From: Gracilaria vermiculophylla
Lineage: Eukaryota; Rhodophyta; Florideophyceae; Gracilariales; Gracilariaceae
DNA length: 64,000 nucleotides
Reading direction: 5' to 3'
NCBI GenBank assembly: GCA_019155205.2
Contig: JAHNZQ020000172.1
Span: 25,846-89,845, forward strand
How positions within the stretch are numbered: position 1 is the first letter of the stretch; every line of letters starts with the position of its first letter. Below the pieces are notes generated by a model. That model was given only the letters and a program-made list of their open reading frames with translations, was not told the origin of the DNA and did not search any database. This document shows positions 10,099 through 21,515 of the stretch, one piece after another. The translations under genes were made by a program, and so were the position numbers.

Positions 10099-12644
10099 CT
10101 TGGGGTCGCGGTCTCAGATCATCGTGGTTGGTGTTCCATACTTGGAAAACAAGTGTGTGTCGAAGAGCCCAAAAGTCTTCTGTGCAGATGCAGCCTTGGA
10201 GGTTGGGATAGAAAGAGCTCGATTTGAGAGTTTGTCCACGATCACAAGGATGGCATCCTGGCCGTTCCTGTTGCGGGGGAGCTCCGTGACGAAATCGAAG
10301 TAGATGATGTCCCAACATCGTTGAGGGATCGGGAGTGGCTGTAGGCGTCCTGGCGGAGCCACGTTGGGTGTTTTGTTCACCTGACATGATCGACATTTGG
10401 GCACGAAATTCAAGATATCCCGGTACATCTTGGGCCAATATGCGTGGCGCATACTGTGTAATACGTCTTATCGGCTCCACGATGCCCGAGTCCATGAAAG
10501 TGCTGCATTAGCTTCGTGCGCAATGGCCCTTCGGGGATGTACATGCGTGCTGGGAGAGTGCCAGTCCAGTAGATGACTCCCTCATTGGAGTTGAAGTTGT
10601 TCGGTAGGCGTGTGATGGAATGGTTGGGAGAATAGTCGGAGTTGAGTAGTTTTGTAGCAAGAGCATCCGCAGCATACGCAGCCCGTACACTGTTCTGGAG
10701 GTCGTTGAACTGTGCCATAAGAGCGCACACACGCGGGGGTTCGTGGTCAGGACGGCAGCTGAGGGCATCGGGGGCGACATTCTTGGTCCCAGCGATAAGC
10801 TTAATGTCGAAGGAAAATTCCGGGATCTCGTCCAACCAGCAACACTGGCGACCGGACAGCTTGGGTTGCGTCTGGAGGTACGTGTTCGGATCATGATCCA
10901 TCAAGGGCGTGAAGTGCCGTCCGCGAAGATAAGGGCTCCACGTGCGGATTGCAGTCATTGCAGCAAGGAGTTCTTGATCGCCGGTATCCCAGCGGGTCTC
11001 AGGGAGGGAGAGGCGGTGGGATAAGAATGGTATGGGATGCCCCGCCTGTGACAGCGTGGGACCGACGGCGAATCGGGAAGCGTCGGTAGCAAAAACCAAC
11101 TTTTTGGAGGCGGCCGCGTGTGCCAGAACTGGCGCTGATGTCAAAGAGTTCTTAATGACGGTGAAGGCATTGGCCTGCTTTGAGCCCCATTGAAAAACGC
11201 GTGAGCGCAGTAGATCCAAGATTGGGCGGAGTATGTGTGCAAAGCCTTTGACAAAACGCCGATAGAAGTTGGCGAGGCCCAGAAACTGCTGCACATGGCG
11301 GATGTTCCGGGGTGTTGTTCAGTCGCGAACCGCAGTGATAAGGTGATCCTGCGTGGCGATTCGCTGGGCAGATATTCTGAAGCCAAGGAAGTCCACTTCG
11401 CGAGCACCAAAAGCACATTTGCTCAATTTTGCGAACAGCTGGTTTTTGCGAAGTGCCTCGAGGACATCACGCAAATGCATCTTGTGTTCCTCGAGTGAAC
11501 GACTGTAGACGAGGATATCATCCAGATACAGTACAAGACAATGGCCATTCAAGGGACGTAGGACGGAGGTGATAAGTCGTGAGAAGGCGGCTGGCGCGTT
11601 GGTGAGTCCAAAGCACAGGACGCGCCACTCGAAAGATCCAAATCGGGTCCTTATGGCTGTCTTATGGCAGTCATCTCCTTGATGCGCATTTGGTGTTAGG
11701 CGCCCACTAAATCGATCTGATAGAAGAATTCGCGCCCGCCACCTGATCCATAGCTTCATCGATGAGGGGAAGGGGAGTGGAGTCCGCGATGGTTATGCGG
11801 TTGGGGCCACGATAGTCGCAAACCATACGGAGCTCTCCCGATTTCTTTTTCAAGAGGAAGACGGGTGCTCCGTAAGGGGAGGCTGAAGGGCGAAGGAGGC
11901 CTTTCCGGAGTAGGGCATCCAATGTGTTGCGAAGAACGAGGAGTTCCTGTGCAGAGAGCCGAATGACGGGTCGCACAGGGGGCGGTTCATCACTCCGCTC
12001 CCAAAGTTGATTTTAAAATCGAACTCGCGAAATGGCGGCAGAGTATCGATGAACTCTTACCGAAAAACATCTTGAACCTCGTCAGCAACTTCCGTTCGAT
12101 CGGGATGGCAGTTGGCGGAGGACGCCGGGCTGAGTCGAGTAGCGTACAGTTCGCATGATCGCTTCTTGGCCAATCTGCGGAGTCGTTTGAAGGATATCGT
12201 CGGTATCGTTTCCGTATTCGACCGCGTGTCAGGAGATACGGAGCGACAAGGGTGTATGGTGAAGCTCGATCCATCGGTGCGACTGATGGAGAGCGAGTGT
12301 CACAACCAATCGATGGTTGGTAGTGTCTAACGGAGTCACTGACGGCCTACCGTAATCAAGGGTTGTTTATTGCTGTGCTCCTTCATCTTGATTTCATACG
12401 CTGTTATTGATGCTCAGCAATCTTTCATAAAGATAGTTGCTTCTGCTTCCGCCAAAATCGGGGTGGTGGAGCTGTCTCTTAGTTCCGTTTGGCAGAAGCG
12501 CGAGGGTTTGAAAGGGAGGTTACAAAATTTGGCGGCAGCAGGGGAGAGAAAGGCGTGAGAAGCGCCTGGGTCGAGATGGAAGGCAACGCTGAGGCCATTC
12601 AGAGTAGCTTCGTACATCACCTCGCCCGTGGGGTTCACACCCAC
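10099..12644 (-). pseudogene. Family A copy 1 pol (protease, RT, RNase H, partial integrase)
   Basis: The protease region at 12414-12644 has the retropepsin motif DPGASHAFLS. The RT lies at about 11319-11976, with RMVCDYRG, FGLTNAPAAF and the active-site box VLYLDDILVYS; a small deletion near 11700 shifts the frame. RNase H lies at about 10600-11294, with TDASRFAV, ELLAA and MDHD. Integrase shows the zinc-binding histidines (HFHGLGHRG), the cysteines CRSC, and the first core Asp in YFDFVTELP. The second Asp region, DRDPK, is preceded by a stop at about 10111. The sequence is lost at 10099, before the catalytic Glu. The element cannot make a functional integrase. Domain order protease-RT-RNase H-integrase defines Ty3/gypsy. 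Confidence 0.85.
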
Positions 12645-12904
12645 AGCTGAAAGGGTAGGAATAGTGGTGTGGGATGCATGTGCAATATCTTGTGGGGAGT
12701 GGAGGTCGAGAGCAGAAGAATTGGGGGGAGGCGCACCTATGTGCAGCGGCTCTAGTTTTTTGCCCGCGATTGCTTATCACGCGAGGCATACACTAGGAGT
12801 TTGCAACAGGGGTGGTTCGGATCACTCCATGAGCGCTGCCTACAGCGTGTACACCGATCATGAGCCCCGATAAATGCTATTGTGGTCTTCATTGAACATC
12901 TCCG

Positions 12905-14122
12905 CTACTCTCTATGATTGCGAATGGGCTTCCTTATCGATATCGGTGGGGTCAGGGAGGTTTGTCGAACTCGTTCCGGAGCGACGCTCTTGGTGGTTAT
13001 GACTGCCCCTCTGGTGAGATTTTCCAGACTGCTCAGAAGCGCTGGGAGCCGTCGTGCGCCATTTACCAGCTGTATGAAGCGTACGAACAAAGTTCAAGGC
13101 GTGTTACAGATCGGAAGGGCATCCCGTGAGGTAGTGCTCCGATAATTCGCATCTGTAGGACGCCGGGAGGGACAAATGCAGATAGCTATAGGCCTCAGAA
13201 AAAAAAGTTTCACATGTATCAACGAGGTGTATGAATCGATTGAGATGGTCTTCCATGGTGCCGTGGAGACGAAACTGGATAAGTTTCAAGCGTGCCTCCG
13301 CTAGCTTTTTTGTGGGGACAAAGGCCGTCAGTGGTCCGGCTTCGAGAGCCTCCAAAAACGTGAAGGTTTTCCCATGGCGTCTTGCTGGATTGTACCAGCG
13401 ATTCGCTGCCTTTTGGAGTTGGAAGCCCGCTATGTGCACTTCCTGGGGTGCCGTTACTGCAGAAAAAAGTAATCTGACTTTGCGGATGCCCAAAATGAAG
13501 TCTTTCACGCACTCAGAAGATCTTTCATCCTGTCTTGCGGCATATGTGATATTGCATGCGGCATTGATAGCGTTTGCAATATCCGAATGGCTGGTAAGCG
13601 GTTTACCTTGGGCACATAGCTCGGCCGCCATTGCTGTTGGCTGAGAATGCGTTTCGGGGACTGTCTGTCCTATTTGTGTGTCCGGGCTAACGACCGAGGC
13701 ATCCGGGTGGGCTTCGACAGGAGACTCTTCCTGAATCCTGTGCTGAGGCATGTCGAGGGCCACCGCGGTTGGATTGGTGGGGAGCGGATATAGGCGGTTT
13801 TGGGGTACCGCTTAGGACTTGAAAGCTTCGGAACGACGTTCAAGAGTCTCTACGTGCCCCGAAATCCGTATCTCCTAGTGTCGCATCTGCACAGACAGTG
13901 CCTCCATGGCGTTTTGTTGGCTGCGCAGAGAGCGAAAGATTGTACCGAGTGGGATTGAGTCTCTCCACCCTGACACATGCTCGACCTCATGAACCAGTCG
14001 CGGCTTGGAGCGCGGCAAGAGAGCAATCTCCTGAGAGGGCAAGCGTTGGTGTTGGCCAGCCTCTGCGTTGTAGTACACTGCCGGTTCCATTTAAGCAGCG
14101 GCCGCAGCAGTTGGGGCAGCAA
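12905..14122 (-). pseudogene. Family A copy 1 gag
   Basis: Frames at 14122-13850, 13763-13104 and 13097-12905 together match the gag of the sister copy at 40731-42115. The central part is a helix-rich capsid-like region (WYNPARRHG, LNRFIHLVDTCETFFSEAY, ASYRCELSEHYLTG). A C-terminal Cys/His-containing segment corresponds to a nucleocapsid knuckle, but its spacing does not match the standard C-x2-C-x4-H-x4-C. At least two frameshifts separate the parts. The product would be a structural protein of a virus-like particle; here it is not intact. Confidence 0.7.
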
Positions 14123-14352
14123 CCACCCCGGCTATCATAGATCGGGTGCGTGGTCCATCTAGTTCGTTTCCGGGCGGCGGGGTTAAACGACGTGGTGGAC
14201 GTCTTGAACTAGACGTGGCAGATATCTTCCGCAAACGGGGATCATTAGAGCTCATGAAACACGGGGGAAAAGGGGAAATAAGAGGAGAAAAGGGGAAAAA
14301 AGGGGGGATAAGGGGAGGAGGGAGGGAGTATCAAGCGGGAGGATCGTAAAAC

Positions 14353-14363
14353 GATGCTACCAA
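14353..14363 (-). promoter_or_regulatory. Primer-binding site of family A copy 1
   Basis: Just inside the LTR, reading on the minus strand, lies TGGTAGCATCG. It begins with TGG, as expected for the complement of a tRNA 3' CCA end, and sits 2 bp from the LTR edge. The tRNA species was not identified. The sister copy has TGATAGCATCG at the same place. Confidence 0.5.
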
Positions 14364-14364
14364 A

Positions 14365-14716
14365 TGTAACACAGGAGAGTTAGAAGAAGTCTGACCAGAC
14401 CCACGCTCTTCTTCAGGGTGGGTCTGGCTGTGTTTTATAGTGAATCTTAAAACTAGACGTTAAGCGTCTTACCTTCTACTTTATCTACTTGTACGTTCGT
14501 AACGCACGGCGCTATGTCATCGTGCGCTTTAACTGTGCGAGGCGTGTTAGAAGTGCTTGAAGCACACGACGCAATGTTTCGAAGTGGTTTGAACCAAGCG
14601 TCGTGCTGACAAAATGAAGTTTTCTTGTGCGCTGCGTTGCGAAGTGCAGGGACAAGGCTTGCAGTTTGAAGCGCGAATCGCTTGAATCGCTAGGGTATAT
14701 GGCTGGATTTGTTACA
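14365..14716 (-). repeat. LTR of family A copy 1 (352 bp)
   Basis: The ends form a short inverted repeat, TGTAACA..TGTTACA, on the plus strand. It aligns over its length with 42311-42662. The outer edge lies next to the ABC transporter pseudogene, so this element probably inserted into or beside that gene. No second LTR of this copy is present. Confidence 0.8.
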
Positions 14717-14719
14717 CAT

Positions 14720-16440
14720 TGACCGTATCATTGATACCATTGTGATATCTAGCAACGAAGCAGACTTCAATACCAAGGCTGCGTACTGTTTCGACGTTAT
14801 CTATTGCCTCAGCAGCTAAAGCGTTAGCTATTGCGAAATCTTTCTTGGCTCCAGAATCAATCCTCGATACAGATGACCAGCGTAAGACACCAACAGTTTA
14901 AAAATGCGATTATGAGACCCGCTAGCATTTTCCCAATGAGATTGACCCGCACACCATAGAGATCATCAGTTAGACTCTTAAAAGCACCAGCATCTGCAGA
15001 AAGAAGGGTAGTCAATCAACCAAGAGAGTTCTCTTCCATGTCGAAATATCCAGTCTCCTTACGAAGCAGGGATCTAAATGCGAGCCTTCGCAATTTCTTC
15101 GTTAGCCTCTCGCCTGAGACACCGAGGGATGCATGTTGCATGATATTTCCAACAAACGCCATTGTTCCGAAAACAACATAAGACAGAGCCCAGAATCTCA
15201 CATCACCACTTTCATTAGTTCCAGCCATAATATCAAAGAGTTCAACTAATTAAATAAAAGCAAGAGGCCATATGATTCCGCCCAAGACCGCATCCGCAGT
15301 TCCAACGAATATTAACAGCCACTCAGAAGAGTTCATTCTCAACGTTTTGCATAAAGAGCCCTTTATCCAGATCGGGACCTTTTCCTTCTTGTTCATCTAC
15401 AGCATCGATTGCATGTGCTGTAGAATCTCCCTTAGTCTGGCTGACACTCAATGCCAAGCCACTTGTAGCAGCTAGAGGTCGCCCTTCATCGTCACCATAT
15501 TCAGCGTATGCCTTCTTTTTCTCTTCCATCTTTTCTTTCTCTATTTTTTGTAACTCAATTAAACCTCTGTAAAAACCTTGCTCATTTCGAACAAATGCGT
15601 CATGCGGACCCCGATTAATAACATATCCATTCTGCATCGCTTTGGGCGCCAGCGCCTAAAGTGATGGAAAAGAAAACGAGGAACACATCATCAGGTGACA
15701 TCTCTTTGTTGCGAACGAGTACAGAGCCGTACCAAAATGCAAGTCCATATGTCGATAGGATGAGTAGCATGCTGGTTCCAAGCCCACACCCTGTGGAAAC
15801 GGAAGCTTTGACAGCAGATATGTATGCCTCTTCAAGTGAGGCTTCGTAGCGCCTAACTTCGTCTTCCTGACCGCGGAAAGCAGTAAAAGTACGAATAAGA
15901 CTGAAAACCGCAAATACAATTGCACCAGCTCCGCTGTAGACACGGAGACCACCACCGGTGGCTTCCGCAGATACATTGACAAAAACAGCACCAGCGATCA
16001 TAAGCAAAGGCGTTACGGCGTTCATGACGAAAGTGAGTTTCCAGCCACACGCGCAGCCAATGATGATACCAAAGACGAAGTGTGTGAGGTACTGGGGAGC
16101 AGTGGCGAATTTATCTGCAATACCCGCTTGAATCAGATTGATATCGTTAACGACGATGTGAGTGAGCGCCCCCGCCTCGTTATCTTCATAGAAGTCGCAA
16201 TCCTGTGCTTTGAGACAGTCAAAGACGCGGAGGCGGAGATTGTTGCCTATGCTTTTGGCAGCAGAAAGCGCAAAGAACAACTGCAAGAAAGAGATGGCGA
16301 ATGCAACAAAAAAGATGATGAGGAAAAGATTGGTAGTATCCTCAACCTTTTCGTTTACGCCATCGGAAAATCCAATTTGGACGTTACCCGAAGCATTATT
16401 GGGCACAGCAGCAGATTCGTTATTTATTCGCCCTAATGAG
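14720..16440 (-). pseudogene. ABCB-type ABC transporter pseudogene lacking NBD1
   Basis: The minus strand encodes pieces of a full-size ABC exporter (P-glycoprotein type). The first transmembrane domain lies at about 15660-16406, with CDFYEDNEAGALTH, a long run of membrane helices, and LGTSMLLILSTYGLAFWYGS. It then jumps, within a few bases and with a frame change near 15640, to the very end of the first nucleotide-binding domain (AMQNGYVINRGPHDAF). A charged linker and the start of the second membrane domain follow (15228-15016, with GERLTKKLRRLAFRSLLRKETGYFD). A later piece, AIANALAAEAIDNVETVRSLG, lies at about 14770-14870. Walker A, signature and Walker B of NBD1 are gone. There is an in-frame TAA at about 15255 and others after 15016. 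NBD2 is not in the window, being cut off at the LTR edge. Non-functional. Confidence 0.8.
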
Positions 16441-16771
16441 ACAGTCAGAACTTGCAGAAGAACGCCATGTCCTTATAAGAGGGGATAGCGTAATGGGGGA
16501 GCAGAACAAACAAACACATTTACGGAGCAGCGCGCTCTCGGAACACGGGAACCAATATGTTGAAACCTCTTCGACTACGACAGATAAAAAAAAGGGTAGC
16601 TATTTATACCAAGGACAGAGCAGTGATCCAATTGCAAAGCGGAGGGCATCAAAAACAAGTGTCGATACCGAACAGAGTTAGCGCATATCTATTGCAGTAG
16701 TGTCCGATACGATGAGCTGTGTCATAAAGCCGTCACAACAGCAGAAACCATCACTGAGTCCGACACAACCG
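16441..16771. other. Spacer upstream of the ABC pseudogene
   Basis: Probably the former 5' region of the ABC transporter. Short ORFs here have no recognisable content. A first exon of the transporter may have lain here, but I cannot identify one. Confidence 0.35.
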
Positions 16772-16941
16772 AACGATCACAAGCATATCGATATAAATCA
16801 TTGGTAACGATCACAAGCATATCGATACAATTCATTCATAACGATCACAAGCATATCGATACAAATCATTCATAACGATCACAAGCATATCGATACAAAT
16901 CATTCATAACGATCACAAGCATATCGATACAAATCATTCAC
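16772..16941. repeat. Minisatellite, exactly 5 x 34 bp
   Basis: Five head-to-tail 34 bp units start at 16772, 16806, 16840, 16874 and 16908. Each contains AACGATCACAAGC followed by the palindromic word ATATCGATA. Units differ by only a few bases. The array lies between the 5' end of the ABC pseudogene (minus) and a plus-strand ORF starting at 16957. Confidence 0.95.
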
Positions 16942-16956
16942 AATACTACTGCAGCA

Positions 16957-17583
16957 ATGATCGAAATGGCGATCATGGTCATCTCCATTCGGGTGGCATA
17001 TCGAAACAACATGAAGTACGGAACGAAAGCGTACTTTGGGCGTTCAACATCCTTCTCCGTCCTTCGTCGAAAAAGAGATTTCAGAGAGGATTTTCTTTTC
17101 GACGTGGATGAGGATTATTGCATTATTTCGGCCCATAGATCTTGCATCGAAACAGACGACAGCTCTGATGCGCCTACTCTCGATAGTGCTTTTCCGTCAA
17201 CCCGAAAATCATACGGGTTTACCGTGAACGATGCTAATCAAGAACCGCAGCACCGAAGTCAGTATTCCGAAGGTGGCATGTTCTCAGAGGATGGAGATGG
17301 TTCGGAGCCGCAGACCCTGTACACGAAGTCGAAATTTGGGTACTACGGCTCCTCGGACGATTCGGAGCCTAAAAGGATTTCCAAAAGATCAAGGGCGGCA
17401 AGAGCGAGAACTTCAAGGCCGTCCGACGTGTGCGGCGGGGCCGGACTGCGGGTGATGCACTGCGGGGTTTTGGTGAACGTAGAGCACGGCGGGGTCAGGC
17501 TCAGGGCGGTGCATGATGTCGAGTTGTTCGTTGGCGCGCACCGCGTAAAACTGCTTGCGTTTGGGCACAGAGTGGGGGTGTGA
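16957..17583 (+). CDS. Hypothetical protein, 208 codons
   Basis: This open frame begins 16 bp after the minisatellite. Residues 1-135 are polar and acidic with serine-rich runs (CIETDDSSDAPTLDS, MFSEDGDGSEP, YGSSDDSEPKR), followed by a basic cluster KRISKRSRAARAR at about 138-150. That is a composition typical of disordered, possibly nuclear or phosphorylated proteins. The last 60 residues become hydrophobic and Val/His-rich in a GC-rich patch where the opposite strand is also open (17413-17748), so the true end may be earlier or spliced. No family was recognised and no signal peptide was seen. Whether it is a gene is uncertain. Confidence 0.3.
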   Translation: MIEMAIMVISIRVAYRNNMKYGTKAYFGRSTSFSVLRRKRDFREDFLFDVDEDYCIISAHRSCIETDDSSDAPTLDSAFPSTRKSYGFTVNDANQEPQHRSQYSEGGMFSEDGDGSEPQTLYTKSKFGYYGSSDDSEPKRISKRSRAARARTSRPSDVCGGAGLRVMHCGVLVNVEHGGVRLRAVHDVELFVGAHRVKLLAFGHRVGV

Positions 17584-18592
17584 GAGATGTCCCATCTTAA
17601 CGGATCGGCGACGGAGTGGCGAACGTGCGGGCCGTATCGCTTCTGTTGCTGTTTGCTCTCCGTTTTGGGCACTCTTCGTGACCAGCCCAAGGATGCATTT
17701 GACTCGAACTTTTCGCCCAGCCCAAGGCGTCATCATCCATTGCTGCAACCGCTACAGCCGCAGCTGCAGGCGCAGCCTGTTCTGCCGTGCACTCCGGATC
17801 GTTCACCTGCACGTGCGGCTTCTTGCTGCTATGCCCCAACCGCTTTCTGCTGGCCCGCCCCTGAAAAGGGCCAAACGGAAGTCTTTAGATCCTTTACAGT
17901 TCATTTTTGCCGCTCATACCTCGCACCCCAGATCTCTCGCTCTTTCTTTTCCCTTTCACCCTCGTGATCTTGATCCCCCATCCAGTATGCCTCGTCACAA
18001 GTACGCTCCGTCGAAATCACATACCGCCATCGCTAATCTTGTCACACAATATGCGGGCACTCTTCTTACGCCCTGTCTTCTTCACTCTGCACGCAGGGCA
18101 AAAAGTGAAAACAAAAGCACTCACCGTCTTCCACACACAAAAAGTCTCAGTACTATTTTGCGTACAACTGGATGAATGAATAACGAAGATTCTGAGGAAG
18201 ACGTTCCAGACCAAAATGTTCTCCAAATCGTTTGATGGAAGAGCCGAAAACCTAAACGAAAAAGAGTCCGCGACCGGGGCGCGTAACAAAATTTTACGTG
18301 TGACTGCCAAATACCAGAATCGTCCCGGTCATGTTCAGCACATGGAAAATTTACAAGGAGACGCTGCGCTGGAAACGCTATTGGAAAATAGAAACCATGA
18401 ATCAGGACAACCAACAACGATCACGATTTCTACGACCATAATTTTCTGGCTGCATGGTCAAGTTCCGAAAAAACCCTCCGCTGCCGCCGCCGCCACCCCC
18501 GCCGCCGACTATATCGGAAGCAGAAAAAATTCAAGATCCAGGTGAGATCGTGAACCTTTACTGAAGCCATTTGAAGGAAAGTAGAGATTTAT
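17584..18592. other. Mixed GC-rich then AT-rich stretch, no gene settled
   Basis: 17400-17870 is GC-rich and open in several frames on both strands, which makes ORF length uninformative. An acidic plus-strand start (NNEDSEEDVPDQNVLQ at about 18178) and a proline/alanine-rich codon run at about 18475-18515 could be exon pieces, but I cannot join them. The copia LTR starts at 18593. Confidence 0.3.
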
Positions 18593-18873
18593 TGTAAATA
18601 GGTGTAGTACAGAGCTTAGGATAAACTTGAGTAAACGCACTGTTGTTTTATCTCGATGACTTGGCTTGACTTCTATCATTCATCAAACCTGGTCTGCAAT
18701 TCTTTCTTATATAGTGTTATCATAATTTTCTATAATGTTCTAGAACTTCTAATAGTTTCTATCATAAAGCATAATATACTTCTACATAATTTCTTCTACA
18801 GAACATTCCAGAAGTCTCTAGATATTACCAGTTTCTAATTGCTTCCTAGAAGCTTCTAGATGCTTCTACAACA
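18593..18873 (-). repeat. Copia 3' LTR
   Basis: 281 bp, TG..CA ends; the pair of 22286-22566. On the minus strand it starts TGTTGTAGAAGC, a start typical of copia LTRs. The interior is rich in the word TTCTAGAA and its variants. Confidence 0.92.
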
Positions 18874-18884
18874 CACCCTCTTAA
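18874..18884 (-). promoter_or_regulatory. Copia polypurine tract
   Basis: Reading on the minus strand, TTAAGAGGGTG directly precedes the 3' LTR. The position and purine content fit the plus-strand primer of a copia element. Confidence 0.6.
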
Positions 18885-21515
18885 CTTGAGAACTGCTTAA
18901 GACCCAACATGTCCATAAAAAACCAATGCTTGTTCTTCTGTAGAGACTTTGGAAAAATATCAGCTGCCACATGTTCGGTAGGACAGTACGTAATTTTAAC
19001 TTCTTCATTTTCCAAGAAGTACTGAATATAGAAATGCCGTATAGCAATGTGATTTGATTTTCTATGGCTTCCTTCCATTTTTGAAATTGCAATTGTAGAC
19101 TGGTTGTCAACAAAACATTGAAAAGTTTGTTCTTCTTTAGTTTTAAGATCTTTCGTGATTTTTACCAACCATTTCCCTTTTTTGACTGCCTCTGTACCTA
19201 CAATTAATTCGGCCTCTGTGGACGACAATGCTACACAATTTTACTTTCGACTGCTCCACGACAATAAACAATTTCAATAAAATGTAGCATATCCAAAAAC
19301 TGATTTTCTGTTTTCCGTATTTTCCCATCTGGCATCACTGTAGATATATAGTGACGTATTGATAGAGTTTTTGTAGACGAGACAAAAATCTTTTGTCTTC
19401 CGAATATACCTAAGAACCCTCTTGCATGATTTCCAATGTTCTGTGCAATGCTCTTCAGAAAACTGACTTAATTTTCCAACTGCATATGCTACATCACGAC
19501 GCGTTCGTGGCATAAGATACATAAGTCAACCAATTACTTCTCTGTAGGGAACGCCCGTAATTATTTCATCAGTTCCACATTTTTGTAAAGTACTGTTCGC
19601 CTCCAAGGGTGTATTAATTTCTTTGCAGTTCTCCATATTAAATAGGTTAAGCACAATTCTTGCGTAGGCACTTAGACATAATTTCAGAATTATTTTTTCT
19701 CGATTATAGTCGATTTCAATGCATATTACGTGCCAAATTTCTCCAATATCCTTCATTTGAAAATTAGAACTTAGTTCTTGCTTCACAAAATTTAACACCT
19801 TTGAACTTCCACTTGCCAGTACTAAAATATATCATCGACATATAGTGAAATAAAAACTTCATGGTCATCAATATTTGAGACAAATATTCCACTGTCTCCA
19901 TGAGCTTTCGAAAATTTTATGTTGCTCAAAACTGAGCTAATCATTTTTTACCACGCTCTTGGCGCCTATTTTAGTCCATACACTTCCTTCGTTAGCTTGC
20001 AGATGAGATTATAATTTTTTGAGTCAGTAAAACTCTCAGGCTTTTCCATAAAAATTTCTTACTCCAACACTCCATTTAAGAACGCTGTTTAAACATCCAT
20101 CTGGGTGATGAACATTTTTTGTTGGAGTGCTACAGCCAGCATAGTTCGTAAAGAAGCCAGGCGTACCACTGGAGCGTACGTGTCAAAATATTCAATGCCA
20201 TAATTCTGCTGATACCCTTTGCACACCAGTCTTGCCCTAAATATTTTCTCTTGATTCTTGGTTTCGGGTTTTATCTTGAAAACCCGTTTTGGTTGCAAAA
20301 TATGCATGTCTGATTTTCGAGGGACCAGTTTCCAATTATTATTCTCGTATAAAGATTTAATATCTCTTTCCATTGCAGATGTCCCATAATTTTTCTGAAC
20401 CCCTGACAGGGCCTCCTGTACATTATTTGGTTCTGTTTCGTCTGCAAGCATCATTACTGCACCGGCAGCAGCATCCTCATTTTCATCAGCATGCTCATAT
20501 GTGAGCCATGTTGGCTGTCTTTTAGATCTCCCACTTCTCCGTCAAATGATTTCGGGTGCTCGCTCATTTCTGGAGGTGGGTTGTAAGCCTCAGAACTTTC
20601 CGAATCATTTTCCTTTTCAGTGTTCGGCATTACTTCTTTTTCTTTCGATTGAAAATTTCTTAATGACCGAAATGATTTTGAACTCATTTTCTCAAGTACA
20701 CATCCCTTGCATGTACTTATATCTTTTTGTTCCAAGTTTTCTGGAACACCATCTGCGGTTTTTTTCGATACGATTTCGCTCAAGATTAATTTTCCAACAT
20801 GTCCTAGTCTGGCATCCCAAATATTTTGCTCCGTTATAGTGGCTGAGTATGCTACATAATTTTCCTCGATCTTTTTGAAGCTCTTAAAGCAGTACGTAGA
20901 ATTTTCTTTCTTGACCTGAAGGAGTTTTCCATTCAAATATTTGGATAAAACGGTGCACCACCCTTTTTCAAAATAAACTCGATGTCCACGTTCATCAACT
21001 TGCACACTAGATAAAATGTGGTTAACAATTTCCGAGACAAATAAAAGATTTAGCACAGGCAGTGTCTTCATAGACCCATTCATAGTAATTTTCATAATCA
21101 TGTTTCCCTTTTCTGTTGATTTGACATGGGTTCCATCTCCTAGTTCGATGGTAACTGGCTCAGTTCTTTTCAAAGTTTCCTCCATAGACCACTTTCGATT
21201 ATTGGTCATGTGGAAGGATGCACCAGAGTCCATATACCACGTTCCATAGATTTTTCTTTGGTCTTGTTCAGCCATCAAAAAATTTCCGGAGGACGAATTA
21301 CTCGTGTGGGGCTGTGTAGAATTTTTTCGTATCCTTTTTGCGTTTTCTACAGTCCGCAATTTTGTGCCCTTATTTTCTACAGTAGTGACACTTATAGGAA
21401 ATTTTGTATTCTTGATTGTTGACTTTTCCCTGTAGGAGACTTCCAGATTTTTCTTGCTCTTTAGACAATTTTTGTCTGGACTTTTCACGCAAAATTTTAG
21501 CGTGGATTTCTTCAA
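18881..21515 (-). pseudogene. Copia pol (protease, pre-integrase, RT, RNase H; integrase core deleted)
   Basis: The protease motif is WYMDSGASFHMT (about 21230). The GAG-pre-integrase domain ends CKGCVLEKMSSKSF at about 20690. Where the integrase core should follow, the frame goes within about 20 residues to a Ser/Glu-rich hinge (PNTEKENDSESSEAYNPP), so the DDE core is deleted. RT follows, with KIFRARLVCKGYQQ, YFDTYAPVVRLASLR and the active-site box YVDD at 19831-19842; several stops lie between 20089 and 19800. The RNase H part at 19522-18881 has YSDARWENTENRKS, LSSTEAELI and FVDNQSTIAIS. The element could not integrate by its own integrase even if read through. Confidence 0.88.
21330..21400 (-). 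pseudogene. Copia gag zinc knuckle with in-frame stop
   Basis: The minus strand reads KCHYCRK, then stop TAA at 21370-21372, then GHKIADCRK. This is a canonical C-x2-C-x4-H-x4-C nucleocapsid knuckle in which one spacer codon has become a stop. It lies in a different frame from the protease ORF, so at least one frameshift also lies here. Confidence 0.8.

Larger units (their letters stand above)
10099..14716 (-). mobile_element. Ty3/gypsy family A, copy 1 (3'-truncated)
   Basis: Minus-strand retrotransposon with, in transcription order, one LTR (14365-14716), a primer-binding site, gag, protease, RT, RNase H and the first two thirds of integrase. It is cut off at about 10099, where element C begins. 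The downstream end and second LTR are absent from the window. The same family recurs at 38555-42662, cut at a different point, so the truncations are independent. Confidence 0.85.

Noticed and set aside
10015..10303. Plus-strand ORF of 177 codons (9770-10303) as one gene
   Set aside because: It joins the integrase tail of element C to sequence antisense to family A integrase; the fusion is a consequence of the junction at 10099.
17413..17839. Minus-strand GC-rich ORFs (MGHSSKKPHVQ.. and others)
   Set aside because: Several frames on both strands are open at once in GC-rich DNA. I considered an RNase H/viroplasmin-like reading (KQFYAVR), but the following residues do not fit.
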